Positions 1 through 8,311 of a stretch of DNA of 64,000 bases are shown here, one piece after another. Each line of letters begins with the position of its first letter. Position 1 is the stretch's first letter. Position numbers and translations under genes: made by a program. The notes beneath the pieces are model-generated. The model had not been told where the DNA came from and made no database searches. It saw only the letters and a program-made list of their open reading frames with translations. Source of the DNA: Acinetobacter nosocomialis NIPH 2119 (GTDB lineage: Bacteria; Pseudomonadota; Gammaproteobacteria; Pseudomonadales; Moraxellaceae); the NCBI RefSeq assembly GCF_000368085.1, contig NZ_KB849239.1:1020269-1084268 (forward strand), read 5' to 3'.

Positions 1-3000
1 ATTCAATTACGCTGGATAAGGCTTACTTAAATGGTGAAAGCTTAACTGCTACTGCAACAGACTTAGCTGGTAATGCTACAGCACCAGAAACAATTGTTGC
101 ACCGGATACCATAGCCCCATCAAGCTTAACTGTAACAATTGATACGACGGGTAAAGTGGTTGCAGGAAAGACTGAAGCGGGTGCAAAAGTAGCGGTAGAA
201 CAGGTAATTGCGGTTTATAAAGAAGTAACTATATTAGAAAAGCAATCTGTTTTGAGTGAATCGGTTCAGTCAAATTATTTATCGAAGACATATTACTTTG
301 AAGTTACAGGTACTAATGCACACGTTTCTCTAAATCTGAGTTCATCGAATAATTTTCTTTATGGTAGTTATAGTTCAACTCTTTCTGGTTCTAGCTTAAA
401 TTCAAAGCTAGCAGGTAATGTTTCTCAAGCAGGGAATAGTGATTACAGCATTGATTTAGCAAAAGGTTTAGTATTAACACCTGGAACCTATAGTTTGACG
501 GTACATTATTCTAGTTCAATGGCTCCGGTTATAAATGTAAATGTAACCCAAGAAGTGCCCACAACTATTTTAGACGTAGATCATTACGAAACAAAAGTTG
601 TAGGTATAGCTAATGCAGATGAAAGTGGAAATTATTCAATTACTCTAGATAAAGCTTATTTAGATGGCGAAAGTTTAAGCGTAATAGCAACAGATCAATC
701 GGGTAATAAAACTGAGGCAAAAAAAGTTATTGCTCCAGATATTACGCCACCGATTCTACATCAACCAACTATTCAAGGTGGATGGACTGAGGGGCAAGTC
801 GTACAAGGTACAACAGAAGCAAACGTCACTATAACTATTAAAAACCCTGCAGGTGATGTGATCGGTTCAGCTATAGCTGATGCATCAGGGCATTACACCG
901 TAATTTTGAATACTGTTTATGAGAATGGTGAGTCATTAAAAGTAATTGCTACAGATAGTAAAGGGAATGAAAGTTTGCTTCAATTAAACGCCCCTGATAC
1001 TACAGCACCTATATTAGCTAATTTGTTTAGTTATGATTTGAGTACAGATAAAATTATTTTTGAAGCGCCAAGCGATAGTTACTTTGTTGAACAAAAAATT
1101 GGTAGTGCTTGGGTCCAAGTAAATGTTGATGAAAAATTTGATTGGTTGAATACAGAATTCCGAGTAACTGCTATAGATCAAGCAGGAAATAGCTCTCAAC
1201 CATTGACAACTGTAATTAATGTTGTATCTGGAACTTATAAGCCAAATGATCCTACATTTCTTCAAATTATTAAGGGATCTACTGGAGATGACTACCTATA
1301 TGGTGGTAGTGGAGATGACACATTAATATCGAATACAGGTTCTGATCATTTATATGGTGGTTCTGGTAATGATACACTGATTTATGGTGGTAACTCTCCG
1401 AATGTATATACAGGATTAATTGGCGAAGCCGGTAATGACACATATATTGTGGATAAGAAATTACTAGGTTCAAATAGTTACGTTCATATCTTAGATAATA
1501 CAAATGAACAAAATACACTTTATTTAAAATCAGTTTCAGCTGATGAAATTATTTTAAAACAGGCTAGCGCGGATAGAGTTATTACGTTCAATGATTCAAG
1601 TGCCACCATACATTTTGGTGAGGGACAATTATCATCTATTGTATTTGATGATGGAACAGTCTGGGATAAGACACAAATTGAAGCCAATATTATCGGTAGA
1701 TTATTAGGTACAGGTGGAGATGATCATTTACAGGCAGATGCTAATTATTCTGTAATTTATGGTCTAGATGGTAATGATACGATACAAGGTGGTTTACAGA
1801 ATGATTATCTATATGGTGGCAATGGAGATGACACGTTAATTTCTAATGGAGGTTCAGATAGTTTATACGGTGGATCCGGGAATGATACACTGATTTATGG
1901 TGGTAATTCCTCGAATGTATATACAGGATTAATTGGCGAAGCAGGGAATGACACCTATATTGTAGATAAAGCATTACTCGGTTCAAATAGTTACGTTCAT
2001 ATCTTAGATAATACAAATGAACAAAATACACTTTATTTAAAATCAGTTTCAGCTGATGAAATTATTTTAAAACAGGCTAGCGCGGATAGAGTTATTACGT
2101 TTAATGATTCAACTGCCACGATTCATTTTGGAGAGGGGCAATTATCATCGATTGTATTTGATGATGGAACTACTTGGGATAAAGTGCAAATTGAAGCCAA
2201 TATCGCCAGTAAATTATTAGGAACCAAAGGAGAAGATCATTTACAGGCAGATGCTAATTATTCTGTAATTTATGGTCTAGATGGTAATGATACGATTCAA
2301 GGTGGAATCCAAGATGACTACTTGTATGGTGGTAGTGGAGACGACACATTAATATCGAATACAGGTTCTGATCATTTATATGGTGGATCCGGGAATGATA
2401 CGCTGATTTATGGTGGTAACTCTCCGAATGTATACACTGGCTTAATTGGTGAAGCCGGTAATGATACATATATTGTGGATAAGAAGTTACTAGGGTCACT
2501 AAGTTATATTCATATCCTAGATAATACAAATGAACAAAATACACTTTACCTAAAATCAGTTTCACCGGATGAAATTATATTAAAGCAAGCTAGTGACGAT
2601 AGAATTATTTCATTTAATGATTCAACTGCCACCATTCATTTTGGCGAAGGGCAATTATCATCGATTGTATTTGATGATGGAACTACTTGGGGTAAAGTGC
2701 AAATAGAACAACATATTGCTAAAACAGTAGTGGGTACGATTGGTAATGATGTAATTGAGACAGCTACAGCCAACCAAATATATTCATATACTTTAGATAC
2801 AGGTGCAGACACTTTAATTTTCAAAGTTCTTGATGACATTGATAATTTAGGTGGTAATAGTAATGGAGAGTGGACAGATTTTAATCTTTCAGAGAATGAT
2901 AAACTTGATTTGTCAAAATTGCTTATAAATAACAATGGAAACCTTCAAGAATTTATAACGGTAAAAGATACGCAGGCTGGAGTAGTTGTATCTGTAGATA

Positions 3001-3107
3001 GAGATGGCTTTAATCAATCCACTTATCATTCACAAGAATTAATTCTACTTACTGGTAAGCACTATACATTAGAGGATTTAATGGCTTCAAATGCATTTAT
3101 TCATTAA
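1..3107 (+). CDS. Giant Bap-like RTX adhesin, C-terminal part (5' end outside window)
   Basis: The reading frame is open from base 3 and the first in-frame Met at 156 lies inside an Ig-like repeat, so the gene begins upstream of the window. The N-terminal third shows bacterial Ig-like modules with recurring signatures such as 'ATDQSGNKTEAKKVIAPD' and 'DTTAP'. From about base 1275 there are glycine/aspartate-rich RTX nonapeptides (GGSGDDTL, GGSGNDTL type) that bind calcium, arranged in three copies of a 171-residue unit. The last ~130 residues (DKLDLSKLL ... LTGKHYTLEDLMA) look like the type I secretion C-terminal target domain found in Bap-type adhesins. Inferred role: a very large surface protein secreted through a type I system and involved in adhesion or biofilm. 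No secretion genes are visible here. It converges on the EmrA-like gene through a shared terminator. Confidence 0.85.
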   Translation, partial: SITLDKAYLNGESLTATATDLAGNATAPETIVAPDTIAPSSLTVTIDTTGKVVAGKTEAGAKVAVEQVIAVYKEVTILEKQSVLSESVQSNYLSKTYYFEVTGTNAHVSLNLSSSNNFLYGSYSSTLSGSSLNSKLAGNVSQAGNSDYSIDLAKGLVLTPGTYSLTVHYSSSMAPVINVNVTQEVPTTILDVDHYETKVVGIANADESGNYSITLDKAYLDGESLSVIATDQSGNKTEAKKVIAPDITPPILHQPTIQGGWTEGQVVQGTTEANVTITIKNPAGDVIGSAIADASGHYTVILNTVYENGESLKVIATDSKGNESLLQLNAPDTTAPILANLFSYDLSTDKIIFEAPSDSYFVEQKIGSAWVQVNVDEKFDWLNTEFRVTAIDQAGNSSQPLTTVINVVSGTYKPNDPTFLQIIKGSTGDDYLYGGSGDDTLISNTGSDHLYGGSGNDTLIYGGNSPNVYTGLIGEAGNDTYIVDKKLLGSNSYVHILDNTNEQNTLYLKSVSADEIILKQASADRVITFNDSSATIHFGEGQLSSIVFDDGTVWDKTQIEANIIGRLLGTGGDDHLQADANYSVIYGLDGNDTIQGGLQNDYLYGGNGDDTLISNGGSDSLYGGSGNDTLIYGGNSSNVYTGLIGEAGNDTYIVDKALLGSNSYVHILDNTNEQNTLYLKSVSADEIILKQASADRVITFNDSTATIHFGEGQLSSIVFDDGTTWDKVQIEANIASKLLGTKGEDHLQADANYSVIYGLDGNDTIQGGIQDDYLYGGSGDDTLISNTGSDHLYGGSGNDTLIYGGNSPNVYTGLIGEAGNDTYIVDKKLLGSLSYIHILDNTNEQNTLYLKSVSPDEIILKQASDDRIISFNDSTATIHFGEGQLSSIVFDDGTTWGKVQIEQHIAKTVVGTIGNDVIETATANQIYSYTLDTGADTLIFKVLDDIDNLGGNSNGEWTDFNLSENDKLDLSKLLINNNGNLQEFITVKDTQAGVVVSVDRDGFNQSTYHSQELILLTGKHYTLEDLMASNAFIH
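1275..2730 (+). repeat. Three tandem copies of a 513-bp (171-codon) RTX unit
   Basis: The same coding segment recurs at exactly 513-bp offsets: the codons before 'SNSYVHILDNTNEQNTLY' lie at about 1467, 1980 and 2493, and the RTX start at about 1284, 1797 and 2310. Copies one and two are nearly identical in DNA over about 130 bp (roughly 1467-1600 against 1980-2113). Copy three has diverged more and its end runs into the secretion domain. The period is a whole number of codons, so unit gain or loss keeps the frame. Confidence 0.9.
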
Positions 3108-3134
3108 ATACTTGTGAACTAACATGTAGAAACT

Positions 3135-3167
3135 AAAAAAGAGACCATTTAATGGTCTCTTTTTTAA
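3135..3167. terminator. Bidirectional rho-independent terminator
   Basis: Stem gagaccat (3141-3148), loop tta, atggtctc (3152-3159), flanked by an A-run on the left and a T-run on the right. It therefore works for the adhesin on the plus strand and the emrA-like gene on the minus strand, which converge here. Confidence 0.9.
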
Positions 3168-3186
3168 TTACATCATAATCTCAAAT

Positions 3187-4275
3187 TTACTTTTTAGTCG
3201 TATCCACAGAAACCACAACAGATAGACCAGGACGCAACAACTTAATATCCGGCTGGTTCTCAAGGAGTTTGATGCGTAAAGGTAAACGCTGAACAATTTT
3301 AGTAAAGTTACCCGTCGCATTGGTTGCTGAAATTGGCGAGAAAAACGCACCAGTCGATGGTGAAAAACTGTCTACCACACCTTTTAACTCAACATTGTAA
3401 GCGTCGACATAAACAGTGACAGGCTGGCCGATTTTAATTTGTTTTAGCTCAATTTCACGGAAGTTTGCTTCTACATATACTTGATCTAAAGGCACAACCA
3501 CCATGAGTGGATTACCTGCGCCAACAAAGTTGCCCACATTTGCAGACTTTTGCCCAATCATGCCATCAATAGGCGCTCGAATTTCTGTATAACTCAGATT
3601 CAGTTTTGCTTTATCAAGCGCAGCTTGGGCTTGTTTTAAAGCGGCTTGTTTGGCTTGAACCTGAATTTTATATTGGTTGAGCTGATACTGTGCATTGGTA
3701 ACTTTTTCTTTACTGCTGTCTAAGTCAGCATATTGCTCAGTCAATGTGGTTTTTGACTGTTGCGTAATCAATCTAGACTCAGCACCAAGCGCCTGTAGTT
3801 GCTCATAACGTGCTGTATTATCTTTGGTGAGTTTAATACCGGCTTCTACTTTTCTAAGCTGGGCTTCTGTTTCTCGAATAACAGTGGGTTGTCTTTCTAC
3901 TGCCAGCTTTGCTTCATTTAAGTCAGCTTGTGCTTTAGCATAATTAGATTCTGCTTCAGCTAAAGCCGCCTGATAATCTCGTGCATCAATCCGTGCCAAA
4001 AGTTGGCCTTTTTTTACGGTCTGGTGATCTTTAATATAAATTTCTTCAATATTGCCTGACACTTTAGGAGCAATGGTTGAGTACTCGACATCTACCCGTG
4101 CATCGTCAGTTTTAACCACTGAAGAAGGTAAAAATATAACTTTTAAAATCCATAAAATGGAAACTAGAACGATAATAAATGCAATAACCATAACCCAGTG
4201 TTTCTTAAGATATTGCATCTTTGTTAACTTGGGTGACTCGGTCATGGAGTGATCTTGGGCTTCGAGAGTACTCAT
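3187..4275 (-). CDS. EmrA/HlyD-type membrane fusion protein of an MFS efflux pump
   Basis: A 362-residue periplasmic adaptor. It has a cytoplasmic N-terminus, one transmembrane helix at about residues 30-50 (HWVMVIAFIIVLVSILWIL), a lipoyl/barrel half-motif (TDDARVDVEYSTIAPKVSG, the usual 'D-A-V-A-P-VSG' EmrA signature), a long Ala/Gln/Lys coiled coil, then the second lipoyl half (LNLSYTEIRAPIDGMIG) and a beta-barrel ending near 'NATGNFTKIVQRLPLRI', a hallmark of EmrA proteins. The start codon ATG overlaps the stop of the MFS gene upstream as ATGA (4272-4275), so the two are translationally coupled. Inferred role: it links the inner-membrane MFS pump to an outer-membrane TolC channel encoded elsewhere. 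Confidence 0.92.
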   Translation of the reverse strand: MSTLEAQDHSMTESPKLTKMQYLKKHWVMVIAFIIVLVSILWILKVIFLPSSVVKTDDARVDVEYSTIAPKVSGNIEEIYIKDHQTVKKGQLLARIDARDYQAALAEAESNYAKAQADLNEAKLAVERQPTVIRETEAQLRKVEAGIKLTKDNTARYEQLQALGAESRLITQQSKTTLTEQYADLDSSKEKVTNAQYQLNQYKIQVQAKQAALKQAQAALDKAKLNLSYTEIRAPIDGMIGQKSANVGNFVGAGNPLMVVVPLDQVYVEANFREIELKQIKIGQPVTVYVDAYNVELKGVVDSFSPSTGAFFSPISATNATGNFTKIVQRLPLRIKLLENQPDIKLLRPGLSVVVSVDTTKK

Positions 4276-5849
4276 AAAGATTTTCCTGAGTTATGACTAT
4301 TCATTAACTTAATGAGAGCAATGCGTGGTGGATAAGTTCTAACTGGCAAAATCAGCATAACGATAAATAAAATTGCAGTAAGTCCCGCTAAAATCAGATA
4401 TTGATCGCTAATGACTAACACTGATTGCTGTGCCTGAATCGCAGAATTTAAGGCAGATAAACCACCGGAAACACGTTCGGTACCATCTGCACTTAGCACA
4501 GGCGGGGTAAGAGGATTAATAACAGGGCCTTGAATATTTTGAAAAACATGTTGTGCGGTATTTTCAATCAGCCGTGTTGAATGGTATTCACCACGTACTC
4601 GATTGACCCAGTCCAAAAGGCACACACCGAGTACGCCGCTAATAGCACGCGGGGTATTAATCATAGGCGAAGCATAGATTGCCATAGTTGGGTGGACACT
4701 ATTTGTCCCCATCATGAGGAGCGAAAGCACTACACAGGTTTGTCCTAAACATGAGATTGCATGCCAAAAATAGAATTGGTCTTGGTTCCAAGTGGTATCA
4801 AGTTGACTTGCACCTAAGCAGCCAGCCATCACCAAAAGTAAACCAAACCCATGTACATATCGGCTATCAACCCAAGCTTGGTTTAAAACCTTAATGACAA
4901 TTGGAATATAGATAAACTGTAATGCGGCAATTTGTAAGCCAATCCACATGGTTTGAGTGGGCTTATAACCATGCACAGCGCTTAAGTAATTAAGGGGTAA
5001 TGTACTAGTTGACATACCAATAATCACAAAGCAAAACAGTGCAATAACAGCATAGCCAAAATTTCGTATTTCGAGCATTTGCGGTTTAATTAATGGTGTT
5101 GGATAGCGCCATTCATGTATTAAAAATAAAGGTAGGGTAATGGCACTCACTAAAGCCAAAACACAAATCAATTTTGAATTAAACCAGTCCAAATGATTGC
5201 CATGCAAAAGCATGGTACTTAAGCTTGCCAAGCCAATAATAGCTAGAATCGCACCAGTCCAATCATAAGTTTTTATTCTGGAGTAATTTAAAGGATCTTG
5301 GGGAATACCGAAGTAAACCAGAGCAGCACTTAAAGCACAAAAAGGAATGGTTTGGAAAAATATCATCTTCCAACCAATCACATCTAAATAAAAGGCAGCA
5401 AGTGCAGCACTTAAGTTGGGGAAAAAAGTTGCTGTTAATGCATAGCAGGCCAAACCCCATAGACGAATTTCAGGTCCTAGGAATCTAAGGGCACAGGCCA
5501 TAAGTAAAGGAATGGTTAAACCATTAGCGAGTCCTTGCAAGCCCCGTAATAAATAAAATATTTCGATATTTGGGCTAAAAGGAATTAAAACGCTAGAGAA
5601 GAGGCAAAGTCCTATCGCAAAAAGAAGAACCCGACGCATGGAAAAAATAACGGCCCAACTGGTGGACAGGATCATGCCAATAATCATGGCACTGGCATAA
5701 ATACTACTGACCCAATAACCAGCGTCGACACTAATGCCCATTGCACCGCGAATATCGACCAAGGTAATGCTGCTAATTCGGTTATTAAATTCGACAGTCA
5801 TGGCTGCAAAAATTGCACCTGCCAAACCGATGAGTGGTCGTATATTCAT
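4272..5849 (-). CDS. DHA2-family (EmrB-type) MFS multidrug transporter
   Basis: A 525-residue, 14-helix drug:H+ antiporter of the DHA2 type. It begins MNIRPLIGLAGAIFAAMTVEFNN and contains a motif resembling the family's helix 5 region (GLQGLANGLTIPLLMACALRF). It is the first gene of a two-gene minus-strand operon with the EmrA-like gene (ATGA overlap). It is divergent from a TetR gene 170 bp away, so it is probably repressed by that protein through the palindrome at 5912-5925. The substrate cannot be told from sequence. Confidence 0.9.
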   Translation of the reverse strand: MNIRPLIGLAGAIFAAMTVEFNNRISSITLVDIRGAMGISVDAGYWVSSIYASAMIIGMILSTSWAVIFSMRRVLLFAIGLCLFSSVLIPFSPNIEIFYLLRGLQGLANGLTIPLLMACALRFLGPEIRLWGLACYALTATFFPNLSAALAAFYLDVIGWKMIFFQTIPFCALSAALVYFGIPQDPLNYSRIKTYDWTGAILAIIGLASLSTMLLHGNHLDWFNSKLICVLALVSAITLPLFLIHEWRYPTPLIKPQMLEIRNFGYAVIALFCFVIIGMSTSTLPLNYLSAVHGYKPTQTMWIGLQIAALQFIYIPIVIKVLNQAWVDSRYVHGFGLLLVMAGCLGASQLDTTWNQDQFYFWHAISCLGQTCVVLSLLMMGTNSVHPTMAIYASPMINTPRAISGVLGVCLLDWVNRVRGEYHSTRLIENTAQHVFQNIQGPVINPLTPPVLSADGTERVSGGLSALNSAIQAQQSVLVISDQYLILAGLTAILFIVMLILPVRTYPPRIALIKLMNSHNSGKSL

Positions 5850-5911
5850 CTTTTACCTTAAATTTTAAAATGAGCTTATTGCACCGAACAGGGCAAATCT
5901 TAAGCTCAACT

Positions 5912-5925
5912 GTACCGATCGGTAC
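5912..5925. promoter_or_regulatory. Perfect palindrome, likely TetR operator
   Basis: gtaccgatcggtac is a perfect 14-bp palindrome in the 171-bp divergent spacer between the EmrB-type gene and the TetR gene. Its position and symmetry fit a TetR-family operator controlling both directions. Binding is inferred. Confidence 0.65.
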
Positions 5926-6020
5926 TCTACTATCTTATTAAAATTACGTCAATTCTCGATTTTGAACTTTTCGATGAGGTACACTAAGAATGAAATTGCT
6001 AAATATGTTTGTAGGTTCGT

Positions 6021-6641
6021 ATGTCAGATTGCACTAAAACCAAAGAGAAAGATCAAAAAATTCTAGATGCAGCAACAAAGTTTTTTCTGATCCACGGATT
6101 TAGTGGCACAACCACAGATATGATTCAAAAAGAAGCAGGTGTTTCAAAAGCCACCATGTATGGTTGTTTTAAAAATAAAGAAGCAATGTTTGCTGCCGTC
6201 ATTGAGCGCAAATGTGCCAATATGCAAGAGCAAATTATATTGGTTGAGACAAAGGCCAAAAACTTACGTTCAGCTTTAACTGAAATTGGGAAAACTTATT
6301 TGTGTTTTATTTTATCGCATTCGGGTTTGGCATTCTTTAGAGTCTGTATTGCAGAAGCCGTAAGATTCCCGGAATTATCGGAAAAGTTCTTTGAAGTGGG
6401 GCCACAACGTCTGGCAAATATTATTGCGGGTTATCTTGAAAAGTCGGTTAAACAAGGAGAAATTGAATTAACTTCTTCTTCGGAAGTCGCAGCAAATATA
6501 TTTTTATCACTGTTAAGAAGTGATGCTCATCTAAAATGTTTGACTCATCCTGATTATTTAATATCAACCGATGAAATTAGTGCTTGGGTTGATTACGCTG
6601 TTGATTTATTTTTAAAAAATATCAATTACAAAACAAGTTAA
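6021..6641 (+). CDS. TetR/AcrR-family transcriptional regulator
   Basis: A 206-residue protein with an N-terminal TetR helix-turn-helix (KILDAATKFFLIHGFSGTTTDMIQKEAGVSKATMYGCFKNKEAMF, about residues 13-58) and a ligand-binding C-terminal domain of the AcrR type (contains LRSALTEIGKTYLCFILS ... FPELSEKFFEVGP). It is divergent from the EmrAB-like operon and is its probable local repressor. Family assignment is secure; ligand and target are inferred from context. Confidence 0.93.
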   Translation: MSDCTKTKEKDQKILDAATKFFLIHGFSGTTTDMIQKEAGVSKATMYGCFKNKEAMFAAVIERKCANMQEQIILVETKAKNLRSALTEIGKTYLCFILSHSGLAFFRVCIAEAVRFPELSEKFFEVGPQRLANIIAGYLEKSVKQGEIELTSSSEVAANIFLSLLRSDAHLKCLTHPDYLISTDEISAWVDYAVDLFLKNINYKTS

Positions 6642-6683
6642 TTTGGCAATTTATATTATATACGTAAGATTTGAATATCGATA

Positions 6684-6712
6684 AAAAAGAGACCATCATC
6701 TGGTCTCTTTTT
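6684..6712. terminator. Bidirectional rho-independent terminator
   Basis: Stem gagacca (6689-6695), loop tcatc, tggtctc (6701-6707), with an A-run before and a T-run after. It separates the convergent tetR and aldehyde dehydrogenase genes. Its core is nearly the same as the terminator at 3135-3167. Confidence 0.88.
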
Positions 6713-6717
6713 ATTTT

Positions 6718-8295
6718 TTAGATCGCGTCTCTAGTCATCTCACCATTCACCAGTCTTAAAATCTGCAATGGGTTGCTGTCTTTTAAGGCTTCTGGCAATA
6801 AACTTTGCGGATAGTTCTGGTAACACACAGGTCTTAAGTAACGGTCAATGGCCAAGGTTCCAACTGAAGTGCCTCGTGCATCTGAAGTGGCTGGATATGG
6901 CCCGCCGTGTACCATCGCATCACAGACCTCAACACCCGTTGGGTAGCCATTTATAAGTAATCGACCGGCTTTTTCCTCTAAAACTGGCACTACATCTGCA
7001 AACTCGGTTAAGTCAGTTTCATCGGCAATTAAAGTCGCAGTCAGTTGACCATTCATGCTTTGTAGCGCCTGAATGAGTTGGGCCTTATCTTCAACTTCAA
7101 TAATGACTGTGGTTGGCCCAAAGATTTCTTCCTGTAAAAGCTGGTCACCGGCCAGTAAAAGCTCAACATCAGCTTTAAACAGTTGCGGCTGAGCCTGATT
7201 GCCTTGTTGAGTTTGACCTGCCAAATGCTTGATGCCTTGATGCTGGGTTAAGTGCTCAAGACCAGCGGTATAACTTTTTAAGGTGCCGGCATTGAGCATA
7301 GTTTGTGCAGGTTTAGCACCCATAATGTCGGTTAGGTTGCTAATGAGCTGGCTAAATTCGACCGATTTAATACCCAAGATTAAACCCGGATTGGTACAGA
7401 ACTGACCACAGCCTAAAACCACCGAATCAGCCAAGTCCTGTGCAATTTTTTCACCACGGTTTTTTAAGGCTTCAGGCAACATCAACATCGGGTTAATGCT
7501 GCTCATTTCAGCAAACACAGGAATCGGTCGTGGACGGGCTGCGGCCATGTCACATAAAGCGCGACCACCACGCAATGAACCCGTAAAACCCACAGCCTGA
7601 ATTAAAGGATGCTTAACCAGTGGTTCACCTACGCCATTACCGTAGATCATGTTAAATACACCTTTTGGCATATTTGATTTTTCGACCGCACACTCAATTG
7701 CCTGCGCTACGAAATCTGCTGTCGCCATATGTCCACTATGGGCTTTTACTACCACCGAACATCCAGCCGCCAGTGCCGAAGCAGTGTCACCACCTGCAGT
7801 TGAGAATGCTAAAGGAAAGTTACTTGCCCCAAAGACTGCCACCGGACCAACACCGATTTTAATCTGGCGTAGATCCGGGCGCGGTAAAGGCTGACGCTCA
7901 GGCAAAGCAGTATCAATACGAGCACCTAAAAAGTCACCACGGCGCAGCACTTTAGCAAATAAACGCATTTGTCCACTGGTACGGGCACGTTCACCTTGTA
8001 GGCGTGCAAGTGGCAGAGCAGTTTCCTGTGAGACAATTTCAAGAAAATCTGTACCCAATGCATCGAGTTCATCGGCAATATTTTCTAGAAAAACAGCACG
8101 CTGTTCAGGAGACGTATGGCGGTAAGTCTTAAACGCTTGACTGGCAGCTTCACAGGCCTGATTAACCTCTTGCTCGGTTGCATGGTGAAACTCATAAGGC
8201 AAAGTTTCGCCCGTTGTCGCATTTACACTTTTTAATAAGCTTGTACCTTGTGCGCTGCGTGAACCGCCAATAAAGTTGTGTCCGATAATGGTCAT
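6718..8295 (-). CDS. Aldehyde dehydrogenase, alpha-ketoglutaric semialdehyde dehydrogenase type
   Basis: A 525-residue NAD(P)-dependent aldehyde dehydrogenase. The catalytic Cys lies in 'VVLGCGQFCTNPGL', the general-base Glu in 'PVFAEMSSINPM', and the NAD-binding segment in 'GVGPVAVFGASNFPLAFSTAGGDTASALAAGCSVVVKAHSGH'. The overall pattern (N-terminal GHNFIGG, C-terminal VCDAMVHGGPYPATSD) is that of the KGSADH family, which oxidises 2,5-dioxopentanoate to 2-oxoglutarate. The gene lies 16 bp downstream of the IlvD-type dehydratase, after the XylX-like gene: the last enzyme of a Weimberg-type sequence. Substrate is inferred from family and neighbours. Confidence 0.85.
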   Translation of the reverse strand: MTIIGHNFIGGSRSAQGTSLLKSVNATTGETLPYEFHHATEQEVNQACEAASQAFKTYRHTSPEQRAVFLENIADELDALGTDFLEIVSQETALPLARLQGERARTSGQMRLFAKVLRRGDFLGARIDTALPERQPLPRPDLRQIKIGVGPVAVFGASNFPLAFSTAGGDTASALAAGCSVVVKAHSGHMATADFVAQAIECAVEKSNMPKGVFNMIYGNGVGEPLVKHPLIQAVGFTGSLRGGRALCDMAAARPRPIPVFAEMSSINPMLMLPEALKNRGEKIAQDLADSVVLGCGQFCTNPGLILGIKSVEFSQLISNLTDIMGAKPAQTMLNAGTLKSYTAGLEHLTQHQGIKHLAGQTQQGNQAQPQLFKADVELLLAGDQLLQEEIFGPTTVIIEVEDKAQLIQALQSMNGQLTATLIADETDLTEFADVVPVLEEKAGRLLINGYPTGVEVCDAMVHGGPYPATSDARGTSVGTLAIDRYLRPVCYQNYPQSLLPEALKDSNPLQILRLVNGEMTRDAI

Positions 8296-8311
8296 AACAA
8301 ATATCCTGAAA

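Noticed and set aside
1275..2730. Repeats as a possible CRISPR array
   Set aside because: The repeat is 513 bp long, in frame and coding; there are no short repeats with unique spacers.
1014..2935. Several minus-strand frames of 60-100 codons across the RTX adhesin
   Set aside because: They recur with the 513-bp repeat and are rich in Tyr/His/Leu, the antisense image of Gly/Asp repeats. They have no ribosome sites or family pattern.
7649..7894. Plus-strand frames inside the aldehyde dehydrogenase
   Set aside because: Shadow frames of a conserved gene; no independent support.
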